Below the pieces are notes generated by a model, which saw only the letters and a list, made by a program, of their open reading frames with translations, had not been told where the DNA came from and did not search any database. Shown piece by piece: positions 27,803-38,034 of a stretch of 64,000 bases of DNA (the first letter of the stretch is position 1; every line of letters begins with the position of its first letter). The stretch spans positions 4,216,001-4,280,000 of the forward strand of contig NZ_CP015749.1 in assembly GCF_001742145.1 (NCBI RefSeq), read 5' to 3'. A program made the translations under genes and the position numbers. The DNA comes from Pectobacterium parmentieri. Lineage in GTDB: Bacteria > Pseudomonadota > Gammaproteobacteria > Enterobacterales > Enterobacteriaceae.

Positions 27803-29872
27803 ATGACTGACAAGACTTTTCTGGTGGAAATTGGCACGGAAGAGCTGCCGCCGAAGGCTCTCCGTAATCTGGCAGAATCCTTTGCCGCTAATTTCACGGC
27901 GGAGCTGGATGCCGCTAATCTGGTGCACGGAGACGTAAGCTGGTTTGCTGCGCCGCGCCGTCTGGCGTTGAAGGTTGCACGCTTAAACGCTTCTCAGCCC
28001 GATCGTGAAGTAGAAAAACGTGGTCCGGCGATTTCCCAGGCGTTTGATGCTGAAGGCAAGCCGACCAAAGCGGCAGAAGGCTGGGCACGTGGCTGTGGTA
28101 TTACCGTTGAGCAAGCTGAACGTTTGACGACCGACAAAGGTGAGTGGCTGTTGTACCGTGCCCTTGCTAAAGGCGAACAGGCGCAGGCACTGCTGGCTGG
28201 CATGGTAAGCACCGCATTATCGAAGTTGCCGATCCCAAAATTGATGCGCTGGAGCGACAAAGAAACGCAGTTTGTGCGTCCGGTGCACACCGTGACCATG
28301 CTGCTGGGTGAGGAACTGATCCCCGGTCAGGTATTGGGTATCCATTCTGCTCGTACTATTCGCGGTCACCGCTTTATGGGTGAAGCTGAATTTACGATCG
28401 ATAGCGCCGACCAGTATCCGCAGATTCTGCTGGAACGCGGTAAAGTCGTTGCTGACTACGACGCGCGTAAAGCCAAAATCAAAGCCGATGCGGAAGAAGC
28501 CGCGCGCAAGATTGGCGGTAATGCCGATCTGAGCGACAGCCTGCTGGAAGAAGTCACCTCGCTGGTGGAATGGCCAGTGGTACTGACGGCGAAATTTGAA
28601 GAAAAATTCCTCGCTGTGCCGTCCGAGGCGCTGGTTTACACCATGAAAGGTGACCAGAAGTATTTCCCGGTTTACGACAACAGCGGCAATCTGCTGCCTA
28701 ACTTCATCTTTGTTGCCAATATTGAATCCAAAGATCCACAGCAGATTATCTCCGGTAACGAAAAAGTGGTGCGTCCTCGTTTGGCTGACGCCGAGTTCTT
28801 TTTCAATACCGACCGCAAGAAGCGTTTGGAAGATCACCTGCCGCGTCTGGAAACCGTACTGTTCCAGCAACAGTTGGGGTCATTACGTGACAAAACCGAC
28901 CGTATTCAGGCGCTGGCTGGCTGGATTGCTGGTCAGATTGGTGCTGATGTGAGTCACGCGATGCGTGCAGGTCTGCTGTCCAAGTGTGACCTGATGACCA
29001 ACATGGTGTTCGAATTCACCGACACGCAGGGTGTGATGGGGATGCACTATGCACGTCATGATGGCGAAGCGGAAGATGTTGCCGTTGCGTTGAATGAGCA
29101 GTATCAGCCGCGCTTTGCGGGTGACGAATTGCCGTCTTCTGCGGTGGCGTGTGCGCTGGCGATTGCCGACAAAATGGATTCGCTGGCTGGGATTTTTGGC
29201 ATTGGCCAACATCCAAAAGGCGACAAAGACCCGTTTGCACTGCGTCGTGCTGCCCTCGGTGTGTTGCGCATCATCGTCGAAAAACGTCTGCCGCTCGATC
29301 TGCAGACGCTGACCGAAGAAGCGGTGCGTTTGTATGGCACCAAGCTGACTAACACCAAGGCTGTGGATGATGTGATTGAGTTTATGCTCGGTCGTTTCCG
29401 CGCCTGGTATCAGGAAGAAGGTCACAGCGTGGATACCATTCAGGCTGTCTTGGCACGTCGTCCAACCCGTCCGGCTGATTTCGATGCTCGCGTGAAAGCG
29501 GTCAGCCACTTCCGCTCTCTGGATGCAGCAGCGGCGCTGGCAGCGGCTAATAAGCGCGTTTCCAACATTCTGGCGAAGTCTACCGATACGCTGAATGAGA
29601 GCGTTAATGCTGCCGTATTGAAAGATGCGGCGGAAATTACGCTGGCAACGCACCTTGTCGTGCTGCGTGACAAACTGACACCGTTGTTCGCCGAAGGCCG
29701 CTATCAGGAAGCGTTGGTTGAGCTGGCCTCACTACGTGAACCGGTCGATGCATTCTTCGATCAGGTGATGGTTATGGCGGAAGATGAGCAGGTTCGAGTG
29801 AACCGTTTGACGCTGCTAAGCCAACTGCGTGAGTTGTTTTTGCAGGTTGCGGATATTTCCGTGCTGCAATAA
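27803..29872 (+). CDS. glyS: Glycine--tRNA ligase beta subunit
   Basis: The 689-residue beta subunit has the same length as E. coli GlyS and starts [20 protein letters not shown]. It carries the tRNA-binding and anticodon-binding regions; the C-terminal part includes the DALR-like anticodon-binding segment (about residues 580-680). A ribosome site (AGAGG) lies directly after the glyQ stop. A strong terminator follows at 29897. Confidence 0.97.
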   Translation: MTDKTFLVEIGTEELPPKALRNLAESFAANFTAELDAANLVHGDVSWFAAPRRLALKVARLNASQPDREVEKRGPAISQAFDAEGKPTKAAEGWARGCGITVEQAERLTTDKGEWLLYRALAKGEQAQALLAGMVSTALSKLPIPKLMRWSDKETQFVRPVHTVTMLLGEELIPGQVLGIHSARTIRGHRFMGEAEFTIDSADQYPQILLERGKVVADYDARKAKIKADAEEAARKIGGNADLSDSLLEEVTSLVEWPVVLTAKFEEKFLAVPSEALVYTMKGDQKYFPVYDNSGNLLPNFIFVANIESKDPQQIISGNEKVVRPRLADAEFFFNTDRKKRLEDHLPRLETVLFQQQLGSLRDKTDRIQALAGWIAGQIGADVSHAMRAGLLSKCDLMTNMVFEFTDTQGVMGMHYARHDGEAEDVAVALNEQYQPRFAGDELPSSAVACALAIADKMDSLAGIFGIGQHPKGDKDPFALRRAALGVLRIIVEKRLPLDLQTLTEEAVRLYGTKLTNTKAVDDVIEFMLGRFRAWYQEEGHSVDTIQAVLARRPTRPADFDARVKAVSHFRSLDAAAALAAANKRVSNILAKSTDTLNESVNAAVLKDAAEITLATHLVVLRDKLTPLFAEGRYQEALVELASLREPVDAFFDQVMVMAEDEQVRVNRLTLLSQLRELFLQVADISVLQ

Positions 29873-29896
29873 CGACAATAGCATTATCGTCACCTT

Positions 29897-29936
29897 AACC
29901 CCCGAATAGGTTCTCTTGTTCGGGGGTTATTTTTTC
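29897..29936 (+). terminator. Rho-independent terminator of glyQS
   Basis: Perfect 10-bp arms AACCCCCGAA and TTCGGGGGTT (29897-29906 and 29919-29928), followed by ATTTTTTCC. The rest of the gap to yiaF (29937-30185) shows no further feature beyond an ordinary promoter region. Confidence 0.93.
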
Positions 29937-30185
29937 CACATTCCAGAGCATCTCCAGCCTACTGTTACGGCCCGCATTGATGGACTACGCTGTGGCTAAA
30001 ATCTTGTGATCATCCTGTGTATCTCAATGCTTAAACGATGGGCGTTAGTTGTCAGTCTCGGCCTTTTTCTACACAGCCAGCCCGATTCGACTATGCTTAT
30101 ATCGTAGAAAATCTTGTCATGGAAAGCGTGTTTTTATCTGAATAAAGCACGGCTGGCGGGGCAGTAAGCATAACAGGAGTAGGGA

Positions 30186-30902
30186 ATGAGAAGGCTGATG
30201 ACATACCGTTCACGCTGGCTGCTGCCAGTTCTGATTATTCTGGCGGCATTGCAGCTTGCTGCCTGTGGTGACAGTGAGGCAGACCAGCGCAAGGCATTTA
30301 TTGCGTTCCTGCAAAGTGTACAGTCGCAGCAGGATGGGAGATTGCCAGCCTTGACGGAGGAACAAAAGAAGAGTTTTGGCAATTTCACCAACGACTACGC
30401 GATTTTAACCACCTTTTCTCAGCAGTTTAATCAGGCGGTGTCCGTCAGTTTGACGCCGATGTTGGGGCAAATTTCCCGTATTCGCGTCCCTAAAGACTAT
30501 CTGACGCAGCGTGATGCGCTAAGGCAATCTGTTGGAACCATGAGCCTGTTAGCGCAGCATGTTCAGGCGGCAAAAACACAGGCTGACAATGCCCACAGTA
30601 CGCTAAAGCAGCCCGAAGAGGTGCAAATCCCTTATGAGCGGCTCTACGCACGCACGGTAATACAGCCGACGAATGCGTTGTTACCTGTTATTCCGAATGC
30701 CACATCGTTTGCACAAAGCCTGATTCAGGTTGGGGATTTCCTCCAGGCTCAGGGCGACCAGCCGATATTTAACGGCGCGTCGGTGCAATTCCGCACGCCA
30801 CAGCAGGCGGCGCAATATAACAATATGGTGGCGGCATTACCTGTGCAACAGCGAAATGTAATGAATGCACTTAGAGGGGTAAATGGCGTGAATTACCCCT
30901 AA
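30186..30902 (+). CDS. yiaF: DUF3053 lipoprotein (YiaF-like)
   Basis: The 238-residue protein has a lipoprotein signal: basic start, hydrophobic run, and lipobox LAAC with Cys27 as the lipidated residue, followed by GDSEADQRKAFIAFLQ. Asp at position +3 after the Cys is not the classical +2 Asp retention signal. The body is helical and Gln-rich and matches DUF3053 (E. coli YiaF) in pattern (NDYAILTTFSQQFNQA, RVPKDYLTQRDALR). Function is unknown. In E. coli it also lies near glyQS. No operon partner is visible. Confidence 0.85.
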   Translation: MRRLMTYRSRWLLPVLIILAALQLAACGDSEADQRKAFIAFLQSVQSQQDGRLPALTEEQKKSFGNFTNDYAILTTFSQQFNQAVSVSLTPMLGQISRIRVPKDYLTQRDALRQSVGTMSLLAQHVQAAKTQADNAHSTLKQPEEVQIPYERLYARTVIQPTNALLPVIPNATSFAQSLIQVGDFLQAQGDQPIFNGASVQFRTPQQAAQYNNMVAALPVQQRNVMNALRGVNGVNYP

Positions 30903-30980
30903 TAACCTCCTTTAGCGAGTCAATATGAGCGGGGGAGGTATTCTGGATAAGATGAGTGTGGCAGGCGAGAGAGGAAAATA

Positions 30981-31002
30981 AATTGTGATGTAAATCACAT
31001 AA
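30981..31002. promoter_or_regulatory. CRP-binding site 1, mannitol promoter
   Basis: Core TGTGATGTAAATCACA (30984-30999) is a near-perfect TGTGA-N6-TCACA site. It is the most distal of four in the mtlA upstream region, about 340 bp before the ATG. Confidence 0.82.
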
Positions 31003-31024
31003 ATAAAACAAATGCCGGCCTTTA

Positions 31025-31046
31025 AAGTGTGATTCAAGTCACATTA
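31025..31046. promoter_or_regulatory. CRP-binding site 2, mannitol promoter
   Basis: Core TGTGATTCAAGTCACA (31028-31043) matches both half-sites perfectly with the right 6-bp spacer. It is 44 bp from site 1. Confidence 0.82.
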
Positions 31047-31097
31047 AGGGCGCTGTATTTGTCTACAAATCTGTTTAGTTTTTCATTTTTAACGGTT

Positions 31098-31119
31098 TTT
31101 TGTGAAGTAAATCACCTAT
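31098..31119. promoter_or_regulatory. CRP-binding site 3, mannitol promoter
   Basis: Core TGTGAAGTAAATCACC (31101-31116) has one perfect half and one with a single mismatch. It is 73 bp from site 2, about seven helical turns. Confidence 0.7.
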
Positions 31120-31141
31120 TTGTATCGTTGATGTAGGGTGG

Positions 31142-31163
31142 TTGTGTGATTTTTGTCACGTTG
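31142..31163. promoter_or_regulatory. CRP-binding site 4, mannitol promoter
   Basis: Core TGTGATTTTTGTCACG (31145-31160) has one mismatch in the second half. It is the site nearest to mtlA and 44 bp from site 3, the same spacing as between sites 1 and 2. About 165 bp of leader remain to the start codon. Confidence 0.7.
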
Positions 31164-31328
31164 CTGCCATGAGGTTGCGGTATGAAAACAGCGTGTTAGA
31201 GTCCGCGCTGCATACAGTAATACTGACGGAAATATTCTTGTGGCAGTCGGTGTTTTTATAGCCACGCCGTCTCACGATAATTACCACGCGCTCTTATTGT
31301 CAGCGCGTTTCAATAGGGGTGTGTTTTT

Positions 31329-33224
31329 ATGCTTTCACCAGATATTAAGATCAAGGTGCAAAACTTTGGTCGCTTCCTGAGTAATATGGTGATGCCCAAT
31401 ATTGGCGCATTTATCGCCTGGGGTATCATTACCGCGCTGTTTATCCCAACGGGCTGGATTCCCAATGACACGTTGGCGAAGCTTGTTGGCCCGATGATCA
31501 CGTATTTGCTGCCATTGCTGATTGGTTATACCGGCGGACGCTTGGTATTTGGTGAGCGTGGTGGTGTAGTGGGTGCAATTACGACGATGGGTGTGATCGT
31601 CGGAACCGATATTCCTATGTTCCTCGGCGCGATGATCGTCGGTCCGTTGGGCGGCTGGACGATCAAACGTTTTGACCGCATGGTTGACGGTAAAATCAAA
31701 AGCGGCTTTGAAATGCTGGTCAACAACTTCTCTGCCGGTATTATCGGTATGTTGTTGGCGATCCTGTCATTTTTGGCGATTGGTCCGCTGGTTGAAGTCT
31801 TCTCTCAGGTACTGGCTTCCGGCGTTAACCTGATGGTACAGAACAACCTGCTACCGTTTACGTCCATCTTCGTTGAACCTGCGAAAATCCTGTTCCTGAA
31901 CAACGCCATCAACCACGGTATTTTCTCACCACTGGGCATTCAGCAGGCGACGGAAACCGGGAAATCTATTTTCTTCCTGATCGAAGCGAACCCAGGTCCG
32001 GGCATGGGCGTGCTGATGGCTTACATGTTCTTCGGTCGTGGTAACGCGAAAGAATCAGCACCAGGCGCGGCAATTATCCACTTCCTGGGTGGGATTCATG
32101 AAATCTACTTCCCTTATGTGCTGATGAATCCGCGCCTGATTATCGCGGTTATTCTGGGCGGGATGACTGGCGTGTTTACGCTGAGCGTATTAGGTGGTGG
32201 TTTGGTGTCACCTGCGTCTCCAGGTTCTATTCTGGCGGTGTTGGCGATGACGCCAAAAGGCGCTTACTTCGCTAACCTGGCAGCGATTGCCGCGGCTTTC
32301 GCGGTGTCCTTCATTGTGTCGGCGATTCTGCTGAAAAGTACCAAGCAAAAAGAAGAAGATCTGAGCGACGCTACACGCCGCGTGCAGGAAATGAAAGCCT
32401 CTTCTAAAGGCGCAGCGACTAATACCGGTGTCAGCGGTGATATGAGCACTGTGCGTAAAATCATCGTAGCGTGTGACGCCGGTATGGGTTCCAGTGCGAT
32501 GGGTGCTGGCGTGTTGCGTAAGAAAGTTCAGGATGCCGGGCTGACCAATATTTCGGTGACTAACAGCGCGATCAATAGCCTGCCGGACGATGTCGATCTG
32601 GTGATTACGCACCGCGATCTGACTGAGCGCGCAATGCGCCACGCGCCGCAGGCACAGCACATTTCTCTGACCAATTTCCTTGATAGCGGTCTGTATAGCG
32701 ATCTGGCGGCTCGTCTTGTGGCCGCGCAGCCTGAAACCGTCGCGACGCCTGCACCCGTTGTAGCCGATACGCAGACGAACCTGTTTCAACTGGGCGCGGA
32801 TAATGTATTCCTGAATCAACATGCGACACATAAAGAGCAGGCAATCCGTTTTGCCGGTGAGCAACTGGTAAAAGGCGGTTACGTCGAGCCTGAGTATGTT
32901 GAAGCGATGCTGGAACGCGAAAAGCTGACCTCCACCTATCTGGGCGAATCGATTGCTGTACCACACGGTACGATTGAAGCGAAAGACCGCGTGCTAAAAA
33001 CGGGCGTTGTCTTCTGCCAATATCCTGAAGGTGTTCGTTTTGGCGATGAAGAAGATGAGGTTGCGCGTCTGGTTATTGGTATCGCTGCCCGTAACAACGA
33101 ACATATTCAGGTCATCACCAGTCTGACTAACGCGCTGGATGATGATGCGGTTATTGAACGTCTGGCACACACTCAGGACGTTCAGGAAGTGCTCGACTTA
33201 CTCTCCGGTAAAAAGAGTGCCTAA
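31329..33224 (+). CDS. mtlA: Mannitol-specific PTS transporter EIICBA
   Basis: The 631-residue fused enzyme II imports and phosphorylates D-mannitol to mannitol-1-phosphate. The membrane EIIC domain spans about residues 1-340 and contains the conserved GGIHEIYFPYVLMNP segment. The EIIB domain follows a linker, with the phosphocysteine Cys382 in VACDAGMGSSAMGAGVL. The C-terminal EIIA domain has the phosphohistidine His546 in IAVPHGTIEAKD. The gene opens the mtlADR operon behind four CRP-like sites, so catabolite control is expected in addition to the repressor MtlR. Confidence 0.97.
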   Translation: MLSPDIKIKVQNFGRFLSNMVMPNIGAFIAWGIITALFIPTGWIPNDTLAKLVGPMITYLLPLLIGYTGGRLVFGERGGVVGAITTMGVIVGTDIPMFLGAMIVGPLGGWTIKRFDRMVDGKIKSGFEMLVNNFSAGIIGMLLAILSFLAIGPLVEVFSQVLASGVNLMVQNNLLPFTSIFVEPAKILFLNNAINHGIFSPLGIQQATETGKSIFFLIEANPGPGMGVLMAYMFFGRGNAKESAPGAAIIHFLGGIHEIYFPYVLMNPRLIIAVILGGMTGVFTLSVLGGGLVSPASPGSILAVLAMTPKGAYFANLAAIAAAFAVSFIVSAILLKSTKQKEEDLSDATRRVQEMKASSKGAATNTGVSGDMSTVRKIIVACDAGMGSSAMGAGVLRKKVQDAGLTNISVTNSAINSLPDDVDLVITHRDLTERAMRHAPQAQHISLTNFLDSGLYSDLAARLVAAQPETVATPAPVVADTQTNLFQLGADNVFLNQHATHKEQAIRFAGEQLVKGGYVEPEYVEAMLEREKLTSTYLGESIAVPHGTIEAKDRVLKTGVVFCQYPEGVRFGDEEDEVARLVIGIAARNNEHIQVITSLTNALDDDAVIERLAHTQDVQEVLDLLSGKKSA

Positions 33225-33238
33225 TTGATGTGGCTAGT

Positions 33239-33261
33239 GCCGCCTTCGGGCGGCCTCTTTT
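33239..33261 (+). terminator. Intercistronic hairpin between mtlA and mtlD
   Basis: GCCGCC-TTCG-GGCGGC is a perfect 6-bp stem with the very stable UUCG tetraloop, followed by CTCTTTTTA. It lies 14 bp after the mtlA stop. It may act as a partial terminator or protect the 3' end of the mtlA message, giving more transporter than dehydrogenase. Confidence 0.8.
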
Positions 33262-33285
33262 TATGTCTTTTTAAGGTTATATCTC

Positions 33286-34434
33286 ATGAAAGCATTACAT
33301 TTTGGCGCGGGTAATATTGGCCGCGGGTTTATTGGGAAATTGTTGGCCGATGCCAACGTCGAGTTGACATTCGCTGACGTCAATCAGCCGCTGTTGGATG
33401 CTCTCAACAGCCGTAAAAGCTACACGGTGCGGATTGTCGGTGATAACACGCAGGTTGATACTGTCAGCAACGTTAGCGCAGTTCACAGCGGCAGTCAGGA
33501 TGCTGTTGCGCTGATTGCCGTGGCCGATCTGGTGACGACTGCTGTGGGGCCGCAGATTCTGGAAAAAATCGCCGGAACTATTGCTCAGGGGCTGGTTAAG
33601 CGTCACGAAGACGGCAATACCCGGCCGTTGAACATTATTGCCTGTGAAAATATGGTGCGTGGCACCAGCCAGCTAAAACAACATGTGCTGAAACTGCTGC
33701 CAGAAGGCCATCAGGAATGGGTGGTTGAGCATGTGGGATTCGTCGATTCTGCCGTGGATCGCATTGTTCCCCCTTCCGAAGCGGGCAGTGATGATGTGCT
33801 GGCGGTGACGGTAGAAACCTTCAGTGAATGGATCGTCGATAAAACTCAGTTCTGTGGTGAGTTGCCTGCGATTCCCGGTATGGAATTGACCGACAACCTG
33901 ATGGCGTTCGTTGAGCGTAAGTTGTTCACACTCAACACCGGCCATGCGATTACGGCTTACCTTGGCCAGCAGGCGCGCCATCAAACGATCCGCGATGCGA
34001 TTCTTGACCCGAAAGTCAGATCCGTGGTCAAAGGCGCAATGGAAGAGAGCGGTGCGGTACTTATCAAACGCTACGGTTTTGATGCGGATAAGCACGCCGC
34101 CTATATCAACAAAATTCTCGGCCGCTTTGAAAACCCCCATCTGCATGACGATGTGGAGCGCGTTGGCCGTCAGCCGCTGCGCAAGCTGAGTGCCGGTGAC
34201 CGTCTGATCAAGCCGCTGCTCGGAACGCTGGAATACCATTTGCCGCATGACAACCTGATTACCGGCATTGCTGCCGCGATGCACTATCGCAGCGAACAAG
34301 ATCCGCAAGCGCTGGAGCTGGCTGAATTAATCCGCACACAGGGTGCGCAGGCGGCGCTGGTGCAGATTTCTGGTCTGGATGCTGACAGCAAGGTTGTCGC
34401 GCAAGCAGTGAATGTGTATAACGCCATGCAGTAA
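33286..34434 (+). CDS. mtlD: Mannitol-1-phosphate 5-dehydrogenase
   Basis: The 382-residue enzyme has the same length as E. coli MtlD and oxidises mannitol-1-phosphate to fructose-6-phosphate with NAD+. It starts [20 protein letters not shown], the Rossmann NAD-binding motif. The conserved catalytic region is at about 205-260, including [18 protein letters not shown]. It lies 61 bp after mtlA with the hairpin between them. Confidence 0.97.
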   Translation: MKALHFGAGNIGRGFIGKLLADANVELTFADVNQPLLDALNSRKSYTVRIVGDNTQVDTVSNVSAVHSGSQDAVALIAVADLVTTAVGPQILEKIAGTIAQGLVKRHEDGNTRPLNIIACENMVRGTSQLKQHVLKLLPEGHQEWVVEHVGFVDSAVDRIVPPSEAGSDDVLAVTVETFSEWIVDKTQFCGELPAIPGMELTDNLMAFVERKLFTLNTGHAITAYLGQQARHQTIRDAILDPKVRSVVKGAMEESGAVLIKRYGFDADKHAAYINKILGRFENPHLHDDVERVGRQPLRKLSAGDRLIKPLLGTLEYHLPHDNLITGIAAAMHYRSEQDPQALELAELIRTQGAQAALVQISGLDADSKVVAQAVNVYNAMQ

Positions 34435-34587
34435 TCGGCGCGTCTCGTCACCAGGCAGGTGTGGTCTTTTCGACACGGTGTAAAGGTATACGGGCGACGT
34501 CGGGGATGCGATGTCGCCACACCTGCCGGTAAGCATGCTACCGAGATGGGTATGCTGTGTGCGGGTTTAAAGGGTCGAGAAGTGACG

Positions 34588-35115
34588 ATGGAAGAAACAC
34601 AGGCGTTTGAAAACCGGGTTCTGGAAGCGCTGAACTCAGGGAAGACAGTGCGCGATTTTATGCTCTGTGCCGTTGAATTGCTGGCTGAAGCGGCTAGCAT
34701 CCTGATGTTGCAGGTGTTCCGTAAAGACGATTATGCGGTGAAATATGCCGTTGAACCTCTGATGACGGGAACGGGGCCACTGGGTGACCTTTCCGTGCGC
34801 CTGAAACTGATTTATGGCCTGGGGATGATCAGCCGTAAAGAGTATGAAGATGCGGAATTGTTAATGGCGCTGGGCGAAGAGCTAGCACATGACGATCGAC
34901 ACTATCGTTTTACCGATGATGAAATTCTGGGGCCCATTGGTGAATTGCACTGCGTTGCGGCATTGCCCGCAGAACCGGCTTTGCCATTGGGGGCAGATGC
35001 CGATCCGCTTCTGGTGAGTATGCAACAGCAGCGTTATCAGCAGATGGTGCGTTCCACGCTGGTTTTATCCTTGACCACATTGATTGCGCAAATCAGTCTG
35101 AAAAAGGCGTTTTAA
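34588..35115 (+). CDS. mtlR: Mannitol operon repressor MtlR
   Basis: The product is 175 residues from this ATG and opens [20 protein letters not shown]. It matches E. coli MtlR through [33 protein letters not shown] and [18 protein letters not shown]. MtlR represses the mtl operon; it lacks a recognisable DNA-binding motif, and its mechanism in E. coli is unusual. Upstream in-frame ATGs at 34546 and 34552 are possible because E. coli MtlR has about 20 additional N-terminal residues, but no strong ribosome site distinguishes them. Confidence 0.92.
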   Translation: MEETQAFENRVLEALNSGKTVRDFMLCAVELLAEAASILMLQVFRKDDYAVKYAVEPLMTGTGPLGDLSVRLKLIYGLGMISRKEYEDAELLMALGEELAHDDRHYRFTDDEILGPIGELHCVAALPAEPALPLGADADPLLVSMQQQRYQQMVRSTLVLSLTTLIAQISLKKAF

Positions 35116-35156
35116 CCCCATTCTGCAACATTACCCCACTACGCCCGTCAGGCGTT

Positions 35157-35226
35157 TATACTCGGCATACTTCACGCTGTTTGTGCGTTGGTTACTCTTC
35201 CAACAACTCGAATTATTTAGCGTATA
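35157..35226 (+). repeat. ERIC-type remnant (copy 2, deleted core)
   Basis: A 70-bp element starting TATACTCGGCATACTTCACG and ending AACTCGAATTATTTAGCGTATA-like sequence. Both termini of the ERIC family are present, but almost everything between them is missing. It ends 50 bp before the yibL start codon. Confidence 0.65.
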
Positions 35227-35276
35227 GTGTATGCTGTGCCCCGCATTATTCTCCCGTTATATATAGGTTATCTTTT

Positions 35277-35639
35277 ATGAAAGAGCAGGAAAAAGCAGAA
35301 ATCAAACGCCTTAGCGACCAATTGGATAAGCTGACGCATAAGCAGGCCACGCTGCTGGCACAAGGTGATGCCGAAGCCATCGCCCTCAATCTGGAAGCTT
35401 GTGAGAAGCTAACGGCTGAGATTGAGCGCCTGCGTAACGTGAGAGAACAAAAACTTAGCAAAGAAGCGCAGAAACTGGCGGATCTACCTTTCAACCGTGC
35501 GATTACGAAAAAAGAGCAGGCTGATATGGGAACGTTGAAGAAGAGTGTTCGCGGCTTGGTGATTGTGCACCCGATGACTGCGCTCGGGCGTGAAATGGGC
35601 TTGAAAGAGATGACAGGCTACGCGCCGAAATCGTTCTGA
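35277..35639 (+). CDS. yibL: Ribosome-associated protein YibL
   Basis: The 120-residue protein starts [20 protein letters not shown], is a helical coiled coil in its first half (about 1-70), and has the conserved C-terminal block [20 protein letters not shown] and [18 protein letters not shown]. It matches E. coli YibL (DUF2810), which co-purifies with ribosomes; its detailed role is unknown. In E. coli it also follows mtlR. An in-frame start at 35181 falls inside the repeat and is rejected. Confidence 0.92.
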   Translation: MKEQEKAEIKRLSDQLDKLTHKQATLLAQGDAEAIALNLEACEKLTAEIERLRNVREQKLSKEAQKLADLPFNRAITKKEQADMGTLKKSVRGLVIVHPMTALGREMGLKEMTGYAPKSF

Positions 35640-35698
35640 CGCTTTTTCTCTGCGTAGACAGAGGATAAGCGACGGATACCCGATAGTACTGATTCATT

Positions 35699-35735
35699 GG
35701 CAAAGCCCCTGCTTAACAGGGGCTTTGCCGTTTTT
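35699..35735. terminator. Terminator between yibL and the second chemoreceptor
   Basis: Perfect 13-bp arms GGCAAAGCCCCTG and CAGGGGCTTTGCC with a 5-nt loop are followed by GTTTTTGG on the + strand. It separates converging genes; the minus strand lacks a comparable T-run. Confidence 0.92.
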
Positions 35736-35756
35736 GGTGCTTTGCTATTTTTACTA

Positions 35757-37649
35757 TTAGCTTGGCGCGTGCAGACGATGCGTTTGGTTGTTAAACGCGA
35801 TACCGGCGGGGGTATCATCATGCTGTGCGTTGGCCAGACGGAAGACGGAAACGGCCTGCTTCAACAGTCTCGCCTGCTCTTCCAGCGAGTCGGCGGCGGC
35901 AGAGGATTGTTCAACCAGCGCGGCGTTCTGCTGCGTGGTGCTATCCATCTCAACAATCGCCTGGCTAACCTGGGTAATGCCCCGGCTTTGTTCATCCGAT
36001 GCGGTGGCAATTTCACCCATGATGTCATGCACCTGCGTGATGGAAGTGACGATATCGTTCATCGTTTTGCCAGCATTGCCGACCAGTGTCGCACCGTGTG
36101 ATACCTGATTAACGGATTCAGAGATCAGGCCTTCAATTTCCTTCGCAGCCTGAGAACTACGCTGAGCCAAGCTGCGGACTTCGCTGGCGACAACGGCAAA
36201 GCCACGGCCTTGCTCACCAGCGCGGGCCGCTTCTACGGCAGCATTCAATGCCAGAATGTTAGTCTGGAAAGCGATGCTGTTGATGACGGACGTGATTTCC
36301 GCGATACGTTTGGAACTGCTCTCAATCGCAGTCATGGTTTGCACCACGTTATTCACCTGCTCGCCACCCTGTTTCGCGGTTTGGGAAGCGCTGATAGCCA
36401 ATTTGTTGGCGTGGTGTGCGTTGTCTGCGTTTTGCTTAACCGTCGCAGTGAGTTGCTCCATGCTAGCGGCAGTTTGCTCAACGGCAGCGGCCTGTTGCTC
36501 GGTACGTGATGATAAATCTGTATTGCCCGCTACGATCTCGCCAGACGCGTTAGAAATCTGGCTGACGCCGACGCGAATGTCGTCGATCATATTGTGCAGG
36601 TTGTCATTCATTTTTGACATCGCACTCATCAACTGGCCCAGTTCATCTTTACGGGTGGTGTTGATGGACATGGTGAGGTCGCCCGTTGCGATTTTTTCAG
36701 CCATGCTCAATGTGCGACCCAGTGGCGTGGTGATTTGACGCGAAATAAACCAGGAAATTAGTAGGCCAAGCAGTAGCGTAATCAGTGCCGCAATGCTCAT
36801 TTGCAGCGTGGCGTTGTAAATATCGGCCTGTGAGGCGGCAAGCTGATCGCTGGCGAGGGATTTGATAACGACATTCAACTGATCGGCAACAACTCGCATT
36901 TGCTCAGCCTGTGCTATCTCTTCCTGATAGGCCGGCATATAGGCCAGAACCTGTTCTTCATAATTGTTCATGATCGTCAGAACCGGCGCTAGTGTGTCAC
37001 GCTGTTCGGCAGATAGGCTCTGATAAAGGAAAGTCAGTGACGTTTGTGCGGCGTTGATAGCATCCGTCAACTTTTCTTCGGATTCTTTATCCGTTGAGAG
37101 TAATAAACCGCGGACATGGTAACGAACGGAAATCAGCTTTTGATTCAAATCAGAAAGTAATAATTGAAGATTGGCGCTATTGTTGTCTATCTTTAATTGG
37201 TCGTTGAGTTGTTCCAGAGGTTTTTCCGTCGTTGAAATATTCCAGCTTTTTCTGACGGCATCTTTGGTGTTCACTGCATTAATATAATTTTTTTGTTTTT
37301 CCTGATAACTGGAAATTAATGTAGGAATACTTGCTATTTTTTTTTCATCATTTTCCGGCCAGCTAAATATTTTTGCTTTTTCGGCGAGTTTACTGATGTT
37401 TGAAATATGCTCAATGTTCTTTTTTATATCATCAGGATTATAATTGGCTCCGTATAATGCGCGATAATACTTAGCCTGGTTGATCTCATCATTGATATTG
37501 TTGCTTAAATTAACTTTATCAATACTGTCTTTTAGCGAGCCTATATGCATAATGCCGGCACCAGCAATTACCATGGTCATCAGCAGAATCAGGAAAAAAC
37601 CCAATCCTAATTTTTTACCGACTTTTAGATTATCAAAATTTATAGCCAT
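35757..37649 (-). CDS. Methyl-accepting chemotaxis protein without C-terminal pentapeptide
   Basis: The 630-residue chemoreceptor has a first span at about residues 12-33, a periplasmic helical ligand domain (about 34-275), a second span at about 276-298, HAMP (about 299-352) and the signalling domain with the tip [20 protein letters not shown]. The C-terminus (NNQTHRLHAPS) lacks an NWETF-like CheR tether, unlike the chemoreceptor at 22651-24612. The cytoplasmic half is very similar between the two, whereas the ligand domains differ, so they sense different signals. GTG at 37652 directly precedes the ATG and could also serve as start. A sigma-28 promoter lies upstream. Confidence 0.93.
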   Translation of the reverse strand: MAINFDNLKVGKKLGLGFFLILLMTMVIAGAGIMHIGSLKDSIDKVNLSNNINDEINQAKYYRALYGANYNPDDIKKNIEHISNISKLAEKAKIFSWPENDEKKIASIPTLISSYQEKQKNYINAVNTKDAVRKSWNISTTEKPLEQLNDQLKIDNNSANLQLLLSDLNQKLISVRYHVRGLLLSTDKESEEKLTDAINAAQTSLTFLYQSLSAEQRDTLAPVLTIMNNYEEQVLAYMPAYQEEIAQAEQMRVVADQLNVVIKSLASDQLAASQADIYNATLQMSIAALITLLLGLLISWFISRQITTPLGRTLSMAEKIATGDLTMSINTTRKDELGQLMSAMSKMNDNLHNMIDDIRVGVSQISNASGEIVAGNTDLSSRTEQQAAAVEQTAASMEQLTATVKQNADNAHHANKLAISASQTAKQGGEQVNNVVQTMTAIESSSKRIAEITSVINSIAFQTNILALNAAVEAARAGEQGRGFAVVASEVRSLAQRSSQAAKEIEGLISESVNQVSHGATLVGNAGKTMNDIVTSITQVHDIMGEIATASDEQSRGITQVSQAIVEMDSTTQQNAALVEQSSAAADSLEEQARLLKQAVSVFRLANAQHDDTPAGIAFNNQTHRLHAPS

Positions 37650-37780
37650 CACATTTCACCACTATCTCGTATTGAGCCAAATTCATTATCCTGATGCACA
37701 CTTGATTAGCGGTGTTAGCATCTCGGATTACCACGCGCCAAGCCAATCCTGCAAAACAGCATGATAAAAACCCGCAGTAG

Positions 37781-37807
37781 ATATCGGCACTCTACTCTGA
37801 AACTTTA
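37781..37807 (-). promoter_or_regulatory. Sigma-28 (FliA) promoter of the chemoreceptor gene
   Basis: Read on the minus strand, TAAAGTTT is followed after exactly 11 bp by GCCGATAT: a perfect -35 and a 7/8 match in the -10 of the flagellar class III consensus. It is about 130 bp upstream of the start codon. The remaining gap 37653-38034 also holds the sodA terminator and nothing else recognisable. Confidence 0.88.
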
Positions 37808-37950
37808 CGCGTTGCCCGCTTTTCGGGCTTGAAGCCAGTGCACTAACAGGGATGCGTAAACCGTGCGATATCGTGGCGATTGGGTTGGGCGTGGCGGTGG
37901 GGAATGGCGAGGAAAATCAGGGTACATGTGGCTTGAAGTATGAAGAGGAT

Positions 37951-37984
37951 AATAAAAAACTGGAATAACACGTTGTTATTCCAG
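37951..37984 (-). terminator. Rho-independent terminator of sodA
   Basis: Perfect 11-bp arms CTGGAATAACA and TGTTATTCCAG with a 3-nt loop; the minus strand continues with GTTTTTTATT. It lies about 50 bp beyond the sodA stop. Confidence 0.9.
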
Positions 37985-38034
37985 CCTTGATTCAAACGCA
38001 GGAGCCACCTGATCACATCAGGCATCCAGCGGTT

